A stretch of DNA of 64,000 nucleotides from Azohydromonas australica DSM 1124 (GTDB lineage: Bacteria; Pseudomonadota; Gammaproteobacteria; Burkholderiales; Burkholderiaceae_C), in assembly GCF_000430725.1 (NCBI RefSeq), contig NZ_AUMO01000023.1, positions 207,360 to 271,359 of the forward strand. Direction: 5' to 3'. The position numbers and the translations under genes were made by a program. Below, piece by piece: positions 41,201-51,080 of this stretch; within the stretch, counting starts at the first letter, position 1; the number at the start of each line of letters is the position of its first letter. The notes below the pieces were generated by a model, which saw nothing but the letters and a program-made list of their open reading frames with translations, did no database searches and had not been told where the DNA came from.

Positions 41201-42055
41201 ATGAACGCATTGTCTGCCTCTGTCCAGCCCTCGTCCGCCATCGCCGCACCGGCCGTGGACCTGTCCGCCGTCAAGATGCGCCAGCGCGCCGCCTGGTCCT
41301 CCGGCGACTACGCCGTGGTCGGCACCACGCTGCAGATCGTGGGCGAGACCCTGTGCGAAGCGCTGGACCTGCACTCGGGCGAGCGCGTGCTCGACGTCGC
41401 CGCCGGCAACGGCAACGCCTCGCTGGCCGCGGCGCGGCGCTGGTGCGAGGTGACGTCCACCGACTACGTGCCGGCGCTGCTGGAGCGCGGCCGCGAGCGC
41501 GCCGCGGCCGAGCGGCTGGACATCGAGTTCCGCGAGGCCGACGCCGAGGCGCTGCCCTTCGACGACGGCAGCTTCGACGCGATCGTCTCGACCTTCGGCG
41601 CGATGTTCGCCCCCGACGCGCCCCGCGTGGCCGCCGAGATGCTGCGGGTGTGCCGCTCGGGCGGGCGCATCGGCATGGCCAACTGGACGCCGCAAGGCTT
41701 CATCGGCCAGCTGTTCAAGACCGTGGGCCGCCACGTGCCGCCGCCGGCCGGGGTCACGTCGCCTGCGCTGTGGGGCACGCGCGAGCGCATCGACGAGCTG
41801 TTCCGCACAGACGCGGTCCGGATCGAGGCGGCGTCGCGCCACTTCGTGTTCCGCTACCGCTCGCCCGGGCACATGCTGCAGGTCTTCCGCACCTACTACG
41901 GCCCGGTGCTCAAGGCCTTCGCCGCCCTGGACGACGCGGGGCAGACGGCGCTGCTCAACGACCTGCTCGACCTCACGGGCAGCTTCAACCGCGCGCAGGA
42001 CGGAACGCTGGCGGTGCCCAGCGAGTACCTGGAGATCGTGGTCACGCGGCGCTGA
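41201..42055 (+). CDS. SAM-dependent class I methyltransferase (UbiE/Methyltransf_11 type)
   Basis: A 284-residue enzyme. The SAM-binding glycine motif VLDVAAGNGNASLAAAR is at about residues 64-80, followed by VTSTDYVPALLERGR, FREADAEALPFDDGSFDAIVSTFG (about 107-130) and an aliphatic MLRVCRSGGRIGMANWTPQG. This set is typical of UbiE/COQ5-like and small-molecule methyltransferases. It is divergent from the SARP-like regulator, a pairing that suggests regulation by it. It ends 58 bases before the histidine kinase ATG. The acceptor cannot be predicted. Confidence 0.85.
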   Translation: MNALSASVQPSSAIAAPAVDLSAVKMRQRAAWSSGDYAVVGTTLQIVGETLCEALDLHSGERVLDVAAGNGNASLAAARRWCEVTSTDYVPALLERGRERAAAERLDIEFREADAEALPFDDGSFDAIVSTFGAMFAPDAPRVAAEMLRVCRSGGRIGMANWTPQGFIGQLFKTVGRHVPPPAGVTSPALWGTRERIDELFRTDAVRIEAASRHFVFRYRSPGHMLQVFRTYYGPVLKAFAALDDAGQTALLNDLLDLTGSFNRAQDGTLAVPSEYLEIVVTRR

Positions 42056-42113
42056 GCGGGCGGGCATGCGGCAAGCTGGGACACTCGGCCCCAGCGAAAC
42101 CCCGTCCCGCCCG

Positions 42114-44906
42114 ATGACCGAATCCGACGCCGCCCAGCGCCAACGTTTCCTGCTGACGCTCACCGACGTGCTGCGCGGCTGCGGCGACACGCGCGCCATC
42201 CTCCAGGAGGTCAGCGCGATGCTCGGCCGCCACTTCCGGGTCAACCGGGTGGGCTACGGCCACGTCGACGAGCAGCTGGACCTCATCGACTACGACGTGT
42301 GCTGGACCGACGGCAGCGTGCCGCCGCTCATGGGCCGTTTCCCGGCCAGCGCCTTCGGCCAGCCGGTGATCGACCGGCTGCGCGCGGGCGAGCCGGTGAT
42401 CATCGCCAACGTGCGCCATCACCCGCTCACCAGCGACGCGGCGACGATCCGGACCTCGCACGAGGTGGACACGCGGGCGATCCTGGTGGTGCCGCTGTTC
42501 AAGGCCGGCCGGCTGCGCACCATCGTCTACCTCAACCAGCGCCCCGAGCGGCAGTGGACGCCGCACGAGGTCGAGCTGATGAACGAAGTGGCCGAGCGCA
42601 CGCGCGAGCTCATCGAGCGCGGCCGCGCCGAGCAGGCGCTGCGCGAGAGCGAGGCGCGCTGGCGCGGCTTGTTCGAGCGCATGGGCGAGGGCTTCTTCAT
42701 CGGCGAGGCCGTGCGTGACGACGCGGGCCGCATGGTCGATTTCCGCTTCGTGGAGGCGAACCCGGCCTTCGAGCGGCTGACCGGCATCCCGGTGAACCAG
42801 GCGCTGGGCCGCACGGTGCGCGAGGCCGTCCCGGGCGTGCAGGACGAGGTGATCGAGACCTACGCCCGGGTCGTGGACACGGGCGAGAGCGCCGAGTTCG
42901 AGCTGCACGTGCCCGTGCTCAACGACCGCTGGTACGAGGCGCGGGCGCACGCCATCGGCAACGGCCAGTTCTCGGTGCTGTTCCTGGAGATCACGCAGCG
43001 CAAGGCTGCGGAAACGGCGCTGCTGCTGAGCGAGAAGCGCTTTCGCCTGATGGCCGACGCGGTGCCGCAGATCGTCTGGATCACCGATGCCGAGGGGCGC
43101 ACCGAGTTCTTCAACCGCCACTGGTACACCTACACGGGCATGGCGGGCTACCCGGGCACGGCTGCCGAGGTGGCCGTCAGCGTCCTGCACCCGGACGACC
43201 GGCAAGTCACGATGGAGCGCTTCAACCAGGCCCGTGCCACGGGCACCGCGTTCAACGTCGAGCACCGCATCCGCGCGGCTTCGGGCGACTACCGCTGGTT
43301 CCTGGTGCGCGCAGAGCCCCATCACGACCCGGCCACCGGGCGCGTGACGCAGTGGTACGGCTCCTCGGTGGACATCCATGACCGCAAGCTGGCCGAGGAG
43401 AGCCTGCGCGCGAGCGAGGCGCGCTACCGCACGCTGTTCGAGTCCATCGACGAGGGCTTCTGCATCCTGCAGATGGCCTTCGACGCCGCCGGCCGGGCCC
43501 ACGACTACCGCTTCCTGGAGATCAACCCGGCCTTCGAGCGCCACACCGGCATGGTGGGCGCGCTCGGCCGCATGGCGCGCGAGCTGGTGCCGGACCTCGA
43601 ACCGTCCTGGGTGGAAACCTACGCGCGCGTGGCCCGCACCGGCGAGCCGCTGCGCTTCGAGGAGCAGGCGGCGTCGATGGGGCGCTGGTTCGACGTCTTC
43701 GCCTTCCGCGTGGGCGAGCCGCGGGAGCACAAGGTGGCGCTGCTGTTCAGCGACGTCACCCAGCGCAAGCGCGTGGAGCAGGCGCTGCGCGAGGCGGACA
43801 CGCGCAAGGACGAGTTCCTGGCCACGCTGGCGCACGAGCTGCGCAACCCGCTGGCGCCCATCTCCAACGGCCTGGCGATCCTGCGCCACGCCGAGCCGGC
43901 CAGTCCCGTGGGGGTGCGGGCGCGCGAGCTCATGGAGCGCCAGCTCATGCACATGGTGCGCCTGGTGGACGACCTGCTGGACGTCTCGCGCGTGAGCCGG
44001 GGAAAGGTGGCGCTGAAGAAGGCCACGGTCTCGCTCAACGCGGTGGTGGAGCTGGCGCTGGAAACCAGCCGGCCGCTGATCGAGTCGGCCCGCCATGCGC
44101 TGAGTGTGGAACTGCCGCAGGAGCCGGTGCTGCTGCATGCGGACGCCACGCGGCTGGCCCAGGTGCTGAGCAACCTGCTCAACAACGCCGCCAAGTACAC
44201 GGCCGAGGGCGGGCGCATCGCGCTGCGCGCCGAGCGCCGACCGGGCGAGCGGCTGAGCCTGTCGGTCAGCGACAACGGCGTGGGCATCCCGGCGGACATG
44301 CTGGAGCAGGTGTTCGACCTGTTCACGCAGATCGGCAGCACGCTGGAGCGCTCACAGGGCGGCCTGGGCATCGGACTGTCGCTGGCACGGCGGCTGGTGG
44401 AGATGCATGGCGGGCACATCAGCGCCGAGAGTGCCGGACCCGGCCGGGGCAGCACCTTCGTGGTCGATCTGCCAATCGGCAGGCCGCCTGCTGCCGAGCC
44501 GGCCGGTGAGGGCGGGTCGCGGGGCGGCGGCACGGACGGCACGGCCTGCCGCCGCGTGCTGGTGGTGGACGACAACGTGGATGCCGCGGAGACGCTGGGG
44601 CTGCTGCTGCGCATGGACGGCCACGAGGTGCACGTGGTGCACGACGGGCTGCAGGCCATCGCGGCGGCGCAGGCGCACTTGCCGGAGCTGGTGTTCCTGG
44701 ACATCGGCATGCCGGGCCTCAACGGCTATGAGGTGGCGGCGCGCCTGCGCGCCATTCCCGCGCTGGCCAAGACGGTGCTGGTGGCCGTGACCGGCTGGGG
44801 TGCTGAGCGCGACCAGGCCCGTACCCGGGCCGCGGGCATTGACGGGCACCTGACCAAGCCCGTGCGGGAGGAGGACCTGGCCCGCGCGCTGGAACTCCGG
44901 CGCTAG
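42114..44906 (+). CDS. Hybrid sensor histidine kinase (GAF-PAS-PAS-PAS-HisKA-HATPase-REC)
   Basis: A 930-residue cytoplasmic sensor with no membrane segment. Order: GAF domain (about 10-170), three PAS domains (about 180-305, 305-430, 430-560), HisKA with phospho-acceptor His574 in [15 protein letters not shown], HATPase_c ([47 protein letters not shown]), and a C-terminal receiver with Asp863 in [14 protein letters not shown]. The receiver at the end suggests a phosphorelay to a separate partner; no response regulator gene is adjacent. I use ATG 42114, where the conserved coiled start begins; ATG 42066, 16 codons upstream in frame, is an alternative. Confidence 0.92.
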   Translation: MTESDAAQRQRFLLTLTDVLRGCGDTRAILQEVSAMLGRHFRVNRVGYGHVDEQLDLIDYDVCWTDGSVPPLMGRFPASAFGQPVIDRLRAGEPVIIANVRHHPLTSDAATIRTSHEVDTRAILVVPLFKAGRLRTIVYLNQRPERQWTPHEVELMNEVAERTRELIERGRAEQALRESEARWRGLFERMGEGFFIGEAVRDDAGRMVDFRFVEANPAFERLTGIPVNQALGRTVREAVPGVQDEVIETYARVVDTGESAEFELHVPVLNDRWYEARAHAIGNGQFSVLFLEITQRKAAETALLLSEKRFRLMADAVPQIVWITDAEGRTEFFNRHWYTYTGMAGYPGTAAEVAVSVLHPDDRQVTMERFNQARATGTAFNVEHRIRAASGDYRWFLVRAEPHHDPATGRVTQWYGSSVDIHDRKLAEESLRASEARYRTLFESIDEGFCILQMAFDAAGRAHDYRFLEINPAFERHTGMVGALGRMARELVPDLEPSWVETYARVARTGEPLRFEEQAASMGRWFDVFAFRVGEPREHKVALLFSDVTQRKRVEQALREADTRKDEFLATLAHELRNPLAPISNGLAILRHAEPASPVGVRARELMERQLMHMVRLVDDLLDVSRVSRGKVALKKATVSLNAVVELALETSRPLIESARHALSVELPQEPVLLHADATRLAQVLSNLLNNAAKYTAEGGRIALRAERRPGERLSLSVSDNGVGIPADMLEQVFDLFTQIGSTLERSQGGLGIGLSLARRLVEMHGGHISAESAGPGRGSTFVVDLPIGRPPAAEPAGEGGSRGGGTDGTACRRVLVVDDNVDAAETLGLLLRMDGHEVHVVHDGLQAIAAAQAHLPELVFLDIGMPGLNGYEVAARLRAIPALAKTVLVAVTGWGAERDQARTRAAGIDGHLTKPVREEDLARALELRR

Positions 44907-45022
44907 GCGAGGGCCCTGCGTCCCGGCTGCGGGGGGAGGGGGACGGCGCAACGCCCCGCTCCCTGCAGGGCGGCATGCGGTGGTCCGCGGCGCGCCGCCA
45001 CTGCGACCGGCACCATGGCGCC

Positions 45023-46033
45023 ATGCTTCCCCTTTCCGTTCTCGATCTCTGTCCCATCGTGGAGGGTGGCGATGCCGCCCAGTCCTTCCGCCACACCGTG
45101 GACCTGGCGCGGCACTGCGAGCGCTGGGGCTTCAACCGCTACTGGCTGGCCGAGCACCACGGCATGCCCGGCATCGCCAGCGCCGCCACGGCGGTGCTCA
45201 TCGGCCACGTGGCGGGTGCCACCAGCCGCATCCGCGTCGGCGCCGGCGGCGTGATGCTGCCCAACCATTCGCCGCTGGTGATCGCCGAGCAGTTCGGCAC
45301 CCTGGAGACGCTGTATCCGGGCCGCATCGAGCTGGGCCTGGGCCGGGCCCCGGGCTCGGACCCGGCCACCGCTCGCGCGCTGCGCCAGGAGCGCGGGCCG
45401 GAAGCCGCGGACCGCTTCCCGCAGGACGTGGCCGAGCTGCTGGCCTATTTCGGCCCGCCGCGCCCGGGACAGAAGGTGCGCGCCATTCCGGGCGAGGGGC
45501 TGCGCGTGCCGGTGTGGGTGCTGGGCTCCAGCCTGTTCGGCGCGCAGCTCGCCGCGCACCTGGGCCTGCCTTATGCCTTCGCCTCGCACTTCGCGCCCGC
45601 GATGCTGGACGCCGCCGTGGACCTGTACCGGCGTGAGTTCCGCCCCTCCGTGCACCTGCAGCGGCCGCACCTGATGCTGGGCTTCAACGTCTTCGCCGCC
45701 GACAGCGACGCGCAAGGGCAGCTTCTGGCGAGTTCGGCGCAGCAGGCGTTCGCCAGCCTGTACGCCGGGCGCCCGGGCAAGCTGCCGCCGCCGGTGGAGG
45801 GTTTCATGGACCGCCTGCCCATGGCCGAGCGCGTGTTCGTGGAACGCTCGCTGGTCTGCTCGGCCATCGGCTCGCCGCAGACGGTGCGCCGTGCGCTGGA
45901 GGCATTCATCGAGCGCACGGGTGCGGACGAGCTGATGATCACCTCGCAGATCCACGACCACGCGGCGCGCCTGCGTTCCTACGAGATCGTGGCCGGGCTG
46001 GGGCAGGGTGCCGCACCCGGGGTGAACGCCTGA
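45023..46033 (+). CDS. LLM-class flavin-dependent oxidoreductase (luciferase-like)
   Basis: A 336-residue TIM-barrel flavoenzyme of the bacterial luciferase-like monooxygenase family. Signatures: [26 protein letters not shown] at the start, [50 protein letters not shown], and [18 protein letters not shown], the YhbW/MsnO8-like subgroup. It would use reduced FMN and oxygen; the substrate is unknown. The ATG at 45023 starts the first conserved strand; the frame is open 16 codons upstream. The nucleoside hydrolase gene follows 23 bases downstream. Confidence 0.88.
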   Translation: MLPLSVLDLCPIVEGGDAAQSFRHTVDLARHCERWGFNRYWLAEHHGMPGIASAATAVLIGHVAGATSRIRVGAGGVMLPNHSPLVIAEQFGTLETLYPGRIELGLGRAPGSDPATARALRQERGPEAADRFPQDVAELLAYFGPPRPGQKVRAIPGEGLRVPVWVLGSSLFGAQLAAHLGLPYAFASHFAPAMLDAAVDLYRREFRPSVHLQRPHLMLGFNVFAADSDAQGQLLASSAQQAFASLYAGRPGKLPPPVEGFMDRLPMAERVFVERSLVCSAIGSPQTVRRALEAFIERTGADELMITSQIHDHAARLRSYEIVAGLGQGAAPGVNA

Positions 46034-46056
46034 CGGCGCCGTTTACGCTCCCGGGC

Positions 46057-47025
46057 ATGGACACCCTGAAGAAAGTCATCTTCGACACCGATCCCGGCGT
46101 GGACGACGCCATGGCGCTGATGCTGCTGGCGCGTTGCGCCGAGGTGGAGCTGCTGGGCGTGTGCACCGTCTTCGGCAACGGCCACATCGACACCACCACC
46201 CGCAACGCGCTGTTCCTGGCCGAGCGCCTGGGGCTGGCGGCCGGAGTGCACCGGGGCGCGGGTGCGGCGCTGGACGGCACGGTGCACGCGCCGCCTGTGC
46301 AGGTGCACGGGCACAACGCACTGGGCGACATCGAGCTGCCGGCGCAGATCGGGCGCGACGTCTCCGGGCAAAGCGCGCACGAGTTCATCGTGGACACGCT
46401 GCGGCGCCATCCGGGCGAGGTGAGCCTGCTGGCCGTGGGCCCGCTGACCAACCTGGCGCTGGCGCTGCGCAGTGCGCCGGACATCGCGTCGCTGGCCCGC
46501 GAGGTGGTGGTGATGGGCGGTGCCTTCGGCCACCACGGCCACGGCGGCAACGTGTCGCCGTTCGCCGAAGCCAACATCTACTGCGATCCGGTGGCGGCGG
46601 ACGAGGTGTTTGCCGCCCGCTGGCCCGTGACCGTCGTCGGCCTCGACGTCACGCACCAGACGGTGATGGGCACGCCGTACCTGCGCACGCTGGCGCAGGA
46701 GTCCGGCGAGCTGGGCGCCTTGATCTGGGAGATCTCGCGCGTGTACCAGGCCTTCTACCGCGGCACCGGCGTGGCCGACGGCTTCTACGTGCACGACGCC
46801 TCGGCCGTGGCCTGCCTGCTGGCGCCGGCGCTGTTCGACACCGTGCACGCGCCGGTGGCGGTCGACACGCAAGGCGAGACGGTGGGCCGCACGCGACTGG
46901 AGCCGGCGACGGGCGCGGCATCCGCCCGTCCCGCGCAGGCGGTGTGCGTGGACGTCGATTCGGCCGGCGTGCTGGAGCTTTACCGCGAGCGGCTGCGGGC
47001 GCCGGCGTCAGGCCGCGGCGGCTGA
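46057..47025 (+). CDS. Inosine-uridine preferring nucleoside hydrolase family protein
   Basis: A 322-residue hydrolase that splits the N-glycosidic bond of ribonucleosides. The calcium-binding motif DTDPGVDDAMAL is at residues 10-21, with further conserved VGPLTNLALALR (about 128), VVVMGGAF (about 150), EANIYCDPVAADEVF (about 170) and a late HDASAVACLL (about 248) holding the catalytic-site His/Asp. The set is complete, so it should be active. It follows the LLM oxidoreductase closely and converges on a phosphoesterase gene. Confidence 0.92.
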   Translation: MDTLKKVIFDTDPGVDDAMALMLLARCAEVELLGVCTVFGNGHIDTTTRNALFLAERLGLAAGVHRGAGAALDGTVHAPPVQVHGHNALGDIELPAQIGRDVSGQSAHEFIVDTLRRHPGEVSLLAVGPLTNLALALRSAPDIASLAREVVVMGGAFGHHGHGGNVSPFAEANIYCDPVAADEVFAARWPVTVVGLDVTHQTVMGTPYLRTLAQESGELGALIWEISRVYQAFYRGTGVADGFYVHDASAVACLLAPALFDTVHAPVAVDTQGETVGRTRLEPATGAASARPAQAVCVDVDSAGVLELYRERLRAPASGRGG

Positions 47026-47062
47026 GGCCGCGTGGGTCGGGCCGGTTCGGCGCCGGCGCCAG

Positions 47063-47860
47063 TCAGCGCGAGAGCAGGGCCTGCGTGCTGCGCGCCTGCA
47101 CGAAGGTGCCGAGGTCCTCGTCGAAGTCCCACTGCTCGACGCTGCAGTGGCTCGCGCCAGCGCCAGCGTCGTGGCGCAGCAGGTTGACCGAGTTCGGCAG
47201 CCCGCCGCGCACGCGGTGCGAAATGGACGTGCCGGCCTGCACCACCCACACCGCCCGCGCGCCGGCGTCCACGCGGTCGCAGCGGGGGCGGTGCGTGTGC
47301 CCGCCCAGCAGCAGGTCCATGCCGGCCTCGGCCCAGATCGCCAGCGTGTCGGCGGGCCCGCGCAGTCGGTGGGCGCGGTCGCCAGCGTCGGCTGCGTGCA
47401 GCGGCTGGTGCGTGGCCACCACGCGCAGTTGCCGCGGCGAAGCCCGGCGCAGGCGCTGCGCCACGCGCTCCACCTGCGCGGGAGAGAGCTCGCCGCGCTC
47501 GTGGCGCCAGCGGCGCGTGGTCTTGACCAGCAGCAGCAGCAGGTCCTCGCGTTCCAGCTCGGGCTCCAGCTCGGGGCCGAAGGCCTGGCGGTAGCCGGCG
47601 TAGGGGCGCAGCAGCCGATCCACCACGTTGTAGAGCGGGATGTCGTGGTTGCCGGGCATGGCCACGGTCTGCGCGCCGGGCAGGGAGTCGGCAAAGGCCC
47701 GTGCCGCAGCGAACTGGTCGCGGCGTGCGCGCTGGGTCAGGTCGCCGGTCCACACCACCACGTCGGGCCGCTCCTGCAGCGCCAGCTCTCGCAGTGCATC
47801 GCGCACCGCCGGGATCTCGGCGCCGAAATGCGCGTCCGACACCTGCAGCAGCACGCTCAC
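47063..47860 (-). CDS. Calcineurin-like metallophosphoesterase
   Basis: A 265-residue enzyme with the dinuclear-metal motif set: SDAHFGAE (D-x-H, about residue 8), VVWTGDLTQRAR (GD, about 36), MPGNHDIP (GNHD, about 66), VVATHQPLH (about 146) and LLLGGHTHRPR (GHTH, about 182). It resembles the 3',5'-cyclic-nucleotide and lipid-phosphate phosphoesterases. The start is a GTG at 47860 whose bases overlap the TGA of the upstream lipid kinase gene (GTGA, 4-base overlap), so translation is coupled. The pairing with a diacylglycerol-kinase-type gene suggests work on lipid phosphates or independent housekeeping. Confidence 0.85.
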   Translation of the reverse strand: MSVLLQVSDAHFGAEIPAVRDALRELALQERPDVVVWTGDLTQRARRDQFAAARAFADSLPGAQTVAMPGNHDIPLYNVVDRLLRPYAGYRQAFGPELEPELEREDLLLLLVKTTRRWRHERGELSPAQVERVAQRLRRASPRQLRVVATHQPLHAADAGDRAHRLRGPADTLAIWAEAGMDLLLGGHTHRPRCDRVDAGARAVWVVQAGTSISHRVRGGLPNSVNLLRHDAGAGASHCSVEQWDFDEDLGTFVQARSTQALLSR

Positions 47861-48843
47861 TCGTCGCTCCGCTCCGGTGGCAACAGCAATTGCAGCGGGG
47901 TGGGCGAGACGCTGAAGGTCAGCGGCGTGCGCAGCCGCAGCACCTCGCCGTCGATGGCCACCTTCACGTGGCGCGCGCGATGTCCGGCGCCGGGCGACAC
48001 CGTCAGGCGGCGGAACGCGAAGTTCGACACATTGGCCGCCTCGCCCAGCCGGCCCAGCGCGCCGCGCAGCGCGAGGCCCAGCATGCCCAGGCGTCCCACC
48101 GGCCGCACCATCACCGCCGCCAGCGCGCCCTGTCCGGCGACGGCGGCCTCGGGCAGGCCTACCTGCTCCGCCTGCAGGCGGTTGTTGCCCACGAACAGCG
48201 TGGGCGTTCGCACCGTCAGGTTGCGCTCGCCAAGCTCCAGCTCCAGCGTCCACACGCGGTGGTGGCGCAGGATGGTGCCCAGCGCGGCCAGCATGGCATT
48301 GAAGCGGTAGCGTCCGAACTGCTGCTTGAAGGCCTCGCGGTCCTGCAGGAGCTGCGGGTACAGCCCCATGCTGGCATTGACCAGGAACACGCGGTCGTTG
48401 AGCAGGCCCACCTGCACCGGCTGCGGCCGGGCGGTGAGCAGCAGCCGCGCGGCTTCCTCGGTAGTGGTGGGCAGGCCGTGCGAGCGCGCGAAGTAGTTGA
48501 AGGTGCCCTGGGCCACCACGCCCATGGGTCGGCCCGTGGGCAGCACGGCCTGGGCCACGGTGTTGAGCGTGCCGTCGCCCCCGGCGGCCACCACGCCGCC
48601 GTCGTGCGCCACGGCCCAGGCCACTGCGCGTGCGGCCACGTCCTGCGGCGATTGACTGCCGTCGATGCACAGGATCTCGTGGCGCCGGCCGGCCTCGCTC
48701 ATCACGCGGCGCAGCGTGTCGAGGCGGGACTCGGTCTCTTCGTGGCCCGAGCCCCGATTGACGACGAAGGCCAGCGGCAGGGTGGGGCTGCTGCCATCGA
48801 GCGGCGCGACGGCCGGCCGGTCGGTATCCGCGGCGGTTTGCAT
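47857..48843 (-). CDS. Diacylglycerol kinase family lipid kinase (YegS/DagK-like)
   Basis: A 328-residue kinase of the DAGK catalytic family. The nucleotide-binding motif GGVVAAGGDGTLNTVAQAVL is at about residues 80-100, FVVNRGSG near residue 26 is the first conserved loop, and GVVAQGTFNYFAR (about 107) is the substrate-side loop. It would phosphorylate diacylglycerol or a related lipid at the membrane face. The start is the ATG at 48843; the frame is open 19 codons upstream with a non-conserved sequence. It overlaps the phosphoesterase gene by four bases. Confidence 0.87.
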   Translation of the reverse strand: MQTAADTDRPAVAPLDGSSPTLPLAFVVNRGSGHEETESRLDTLRRVMSEAGRRHEILCIDGSQSPQDVAARAVAWAVAHDGGVVAAGGDGTLNTVAQAVLPTGRPMGVVAQGTFNYFARSHGLPTTTEEAARLLLTARPQPVQVGLLNDRVFLVNASMGLYPQLLQDREAFKQQFGRYRFNAMLAALGTILRHHRVWTLELELGERNLTVRTPTLFVGNNRLQAEQVGLPEAAVAGQGALAAVMVRPVGRLGMLGLALRGALGRLGEAANVSNFAFRRLTVSPGAGHRARHVKVAIDGEVLRLRTPLTFSVSPTPLQLLLPPERSDE

Positions 48844-48949
48844 GATGGCCGCCTGGGGCAACGGGCATACCTGAAAACCACCGCAATCCCGGCATGCCAA
48901 TCCGGCCCGGTTAACCCGTGATGCCCGGCACCACCGGGAATAACAGGTA

Positions 48950-48995
48950 ACGTGAGTAGGAATTCACGTCCGGAAATGATCCAGAAATATTTCCG
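48950..48995. promoter_or_regulatory. two adjacent inverted repeats upstream of the copper radical oxidase gene
   Basis: ACGTGA (48950-48955) pairs with TCACGT (48964-48969) across 8 bases. CGGAAAT (48971-48977) pairs with ATTTCCG (48989-48995) across 11 bases. They lie side by side in the 321-base divergent gap 48844-49164 between the lipid kinase and the oxidase gene, which otherwise holds no gene I can support. They look like operator sites for a dimeric regulator, but neither gene encodes one. Confidence 0.4.
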
Positions 48996-49164
48996 ACAGG
49001 CTGATTCCCGGCTCACTTACTGCGCGATGCTTTCGATACAGCCCGGCACAAACGCACGTTAAGGCATGGGGTTTCTACTGCATGTATTTATGCGCAAAGT
49101 GCATCCGAGCTGCGGTCTCGAAGTTGAGATCGTGTTTGTGCCATTTCCAACAGGTCAGTCATCC

Positions 49165-50940
49165 ATGGAATCCGCTGAAGTATTGGTCTGGGCCGTGCGC
49201 CATGGAGCGCCCCGAGCTGGGCTTTGTGTATTGATTGCGGCCGCGCTGGCAGGATGCGGTGGCGGCGGGACGGAAATGTCCGCATCCACGGCGCTGGAAG
49301 AAAGCGCCGCGATGGATGATGCCTTGCCGGAGGACGATGTCGAGGCGCCGGTGGATTTCGGCAGCGGTCCCGTGGCGGCGGCCGGCCCCCTGACCGAAAC
49401 CATGAAGGCTTTGGCCGCCAGCGGCCAGCTTTCGGCCTCGTACAAGCCCGAGAACACCACGGCCACGGCCTACAGGGCGGGCGCCTTCGGACCGAGCTTC
49501 GCCTGGCCCCTCATCCCGCTGCACATGGTGCTGCTGCCCGACGGCCGGGTGCTGTCCTACGGCAGCGACGACAAGGGCGCACAGGGTGCCAAGTTCCACT
49601 ACTCCGTCTGGGATCCGGACTGGAACCCGTCGCTGCCCGGCGCGGACACCTCGGCCTTCCAGCTGCTGTCCAACACCACCGGGACAGACCTGTTCTGCAA
49701 CACCCAGCTCGTGCTGCCCAGCACCGGCCAGGTGTTCATGGCCGGCGGCGACCGCATGATCAATGGCGTGCGCAATTACGCGGTGGCCGACACGAATTTC
49801 TTCAATCCTGCTGACAACTCCCTGCGCAAGGAACCCGGGTCCATGCAATACCGGCGCTGGTATGGCACGGCCATCACCACGCAGAAGGGCGAGGTCGTGG
49901 TCATGGGCGGCCGGGATGACCGGTATTACGCAGGTTCTTCCACCAAGCCGGCGACGCAGGCCAGTTATTCGCCCGTTCCCGAGATCTACGTGCCGGGCTC
50001 GGGCTGGCGCACCTTGACGGGTGCACGCAGCGATGCAGCATTTGGAGAAGTCAAGGGGAACTGGTGGTATCCGAAATCCTGGCTGACGGCCAACGGGAAG
50101 ATTCTGACCATCACCAACGACGGCTATTTCTATTCCCTGGACCCGACCGGCTCCGGCTCGATCACCAAGCTGAACGGAAAACTGCAGGGCACGAATTACA
50201 ACACCACGTCGGTGATGTACGCGCCGGGCAAGATCCTGTCCGTCCGCAACACGACCCAGGTGGCGCTGATTGACGTCAACGGCGCACAGCCCGTCGTCAA
50301 GATCGGCGCACCGTTGAGCACCGCGCGCAAATGGGGCTTTTCCACGCTCCTGCCGGACGGCAAGGTCTGGGTCAACGGGGGCTCGCGCAACGCCAACACG
50401 CTGGCCGATGCGGTCTACACCAGCGAGATCTGGGACCCGGCGACCGGTCTGTGGACGATGACCGCCAACGCCGAGAAGCCGCGCCTGTACCACGGCAACA
50501 CCATGCTGCTGCCCAGCGGCGCCGTCGTGGTCGGCGGTGGCGGCGCGCCGGGGCCGGTGCGGGGCCTGAACGCCGAGGTGTACTTCCCGCCGTACTTCTT
50601 CAATCCGGACGGCACCTACGCCACGCAGCCGGTGATCAACCAGGTGACGCCCAAGAACTTCTCCTGGTCCGACACCTTCACGGTCCAGATGAGCACCTCG
50701 GCGGACGTGGACAGCGTGGTGATGATCCGCACCGGTTCATCCACGCACTCGTTCAGCAACGAGCAGCGGCGCATGGAACTGCCCTTCACGCAGTCCGGGC
50801 AGACGCTGACCGTGAAGGCGCCGGCCAAGGCCACTGAAATGCCCCCCGGCTATTACATGGTCTTCGCGATGCGGAAGAACACGAAGGCGGGCGACGGCCG
50901 TCTGGTGCCTTCGCAGGCCAAGATCGTCAAGATCTCCTGA
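49165..50940 (+). CDS. Galactose-oxidase-like copper radical oxidase lipoprotein (kelch + DUF1929)
   Basis: A 591-residue protein with a lipoprotein signal ending LAGC (Cys31) and a Gly-rich tether, so probably anchored outside the inner membrane. Kelch-like blades fill about 115-480 and a DUF1929/E-set domain about 485-591. All five metal-centre residues of galactose oxidase and GlxA align: Cys178 in LFCNTQLV and Tyr233 in RRWYGTAIT (the thioether pair), Tyr442 and His443 in PRLYHGNTMLLP, and His528 in GSSTHSFSNEQRR. It should therefore form the Tyr-Cys copper radical site and oxidise alcohols or aldehydes to give hydrogen peroxide. Substrate unknown. I start at ATG 49165, which gives a normal lipoprotein signal; an ATG at 49066 is also in frame. 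Confidence 0.85.
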   Translation: MESAEVLVWAVRHGAPRAGLCVLIAAALAGCGGGGTEMSASTALEESAAMDDALPEDDVEAPVDFGSGPVAAAGPLTETMKALAASGQLSASYKPENTTATAYRAGAFGPSFAWPLIPLHMVLLPDGRVLSYGSDDKGAQGAKFHYSVWDPDWNPSLPGADTSAFQLLSNTTGTDLFCNTQLVLPSTGQVFMAGGDRMINGVRNYAVADTNFFNPADNSLRKEPGSMQYRRWYGTAITTQKGEVVVMGGRDDRYYAGSSTKPATQASYSPVPEIYVPGSGWRTLTGARSDAAFGEVKGNWWYPKSWLTANGKILTITNDGYFYSLDPTGSGSITKLNGKLQGTNYNTTSVMYAPGKILSVRNTTQVALIDVNGAQPVVKIGAPLSTARKWGFSTLLPDGKVWVNGGSRNANTLADAVYTSEIWDPATGLWTMTANAEKPRLYHGNTMLLPSGAVVVGGGGAPGPVRGLNAEVYFPPYFFNPDGTYATQPVINQVTPKNFSWSDTFTVQMSTSADVDSVVMIRTGSSTHSFSNEQRRMELPFTQSGQTLTVKAPAKATEMPPGYYMVFAMRKNTKAGDGRLVPSQAKIVKIS

Positions 50941-51080
50941 GCCGGTAGGCGGCCCGCCAGGGATCCAGCCCGCCCAGCGGGCGCTGTGATCCCGGCGGGC
51001 CTGTTCCTTTCTCAACGTCCGGTTCGTGCGCGGTGCACTCCGCCAGCGACCGGGCGTGACGGGCCTGCTGCCGCCGCTGG

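Noticed and set aside
40163..42244. 693-codon minus-strand frame across the methyltransferase and the SARP-like gene
   Set aside because: It crosses the divergent promoter and reads both genes out of frame; composition is that of a shadow.
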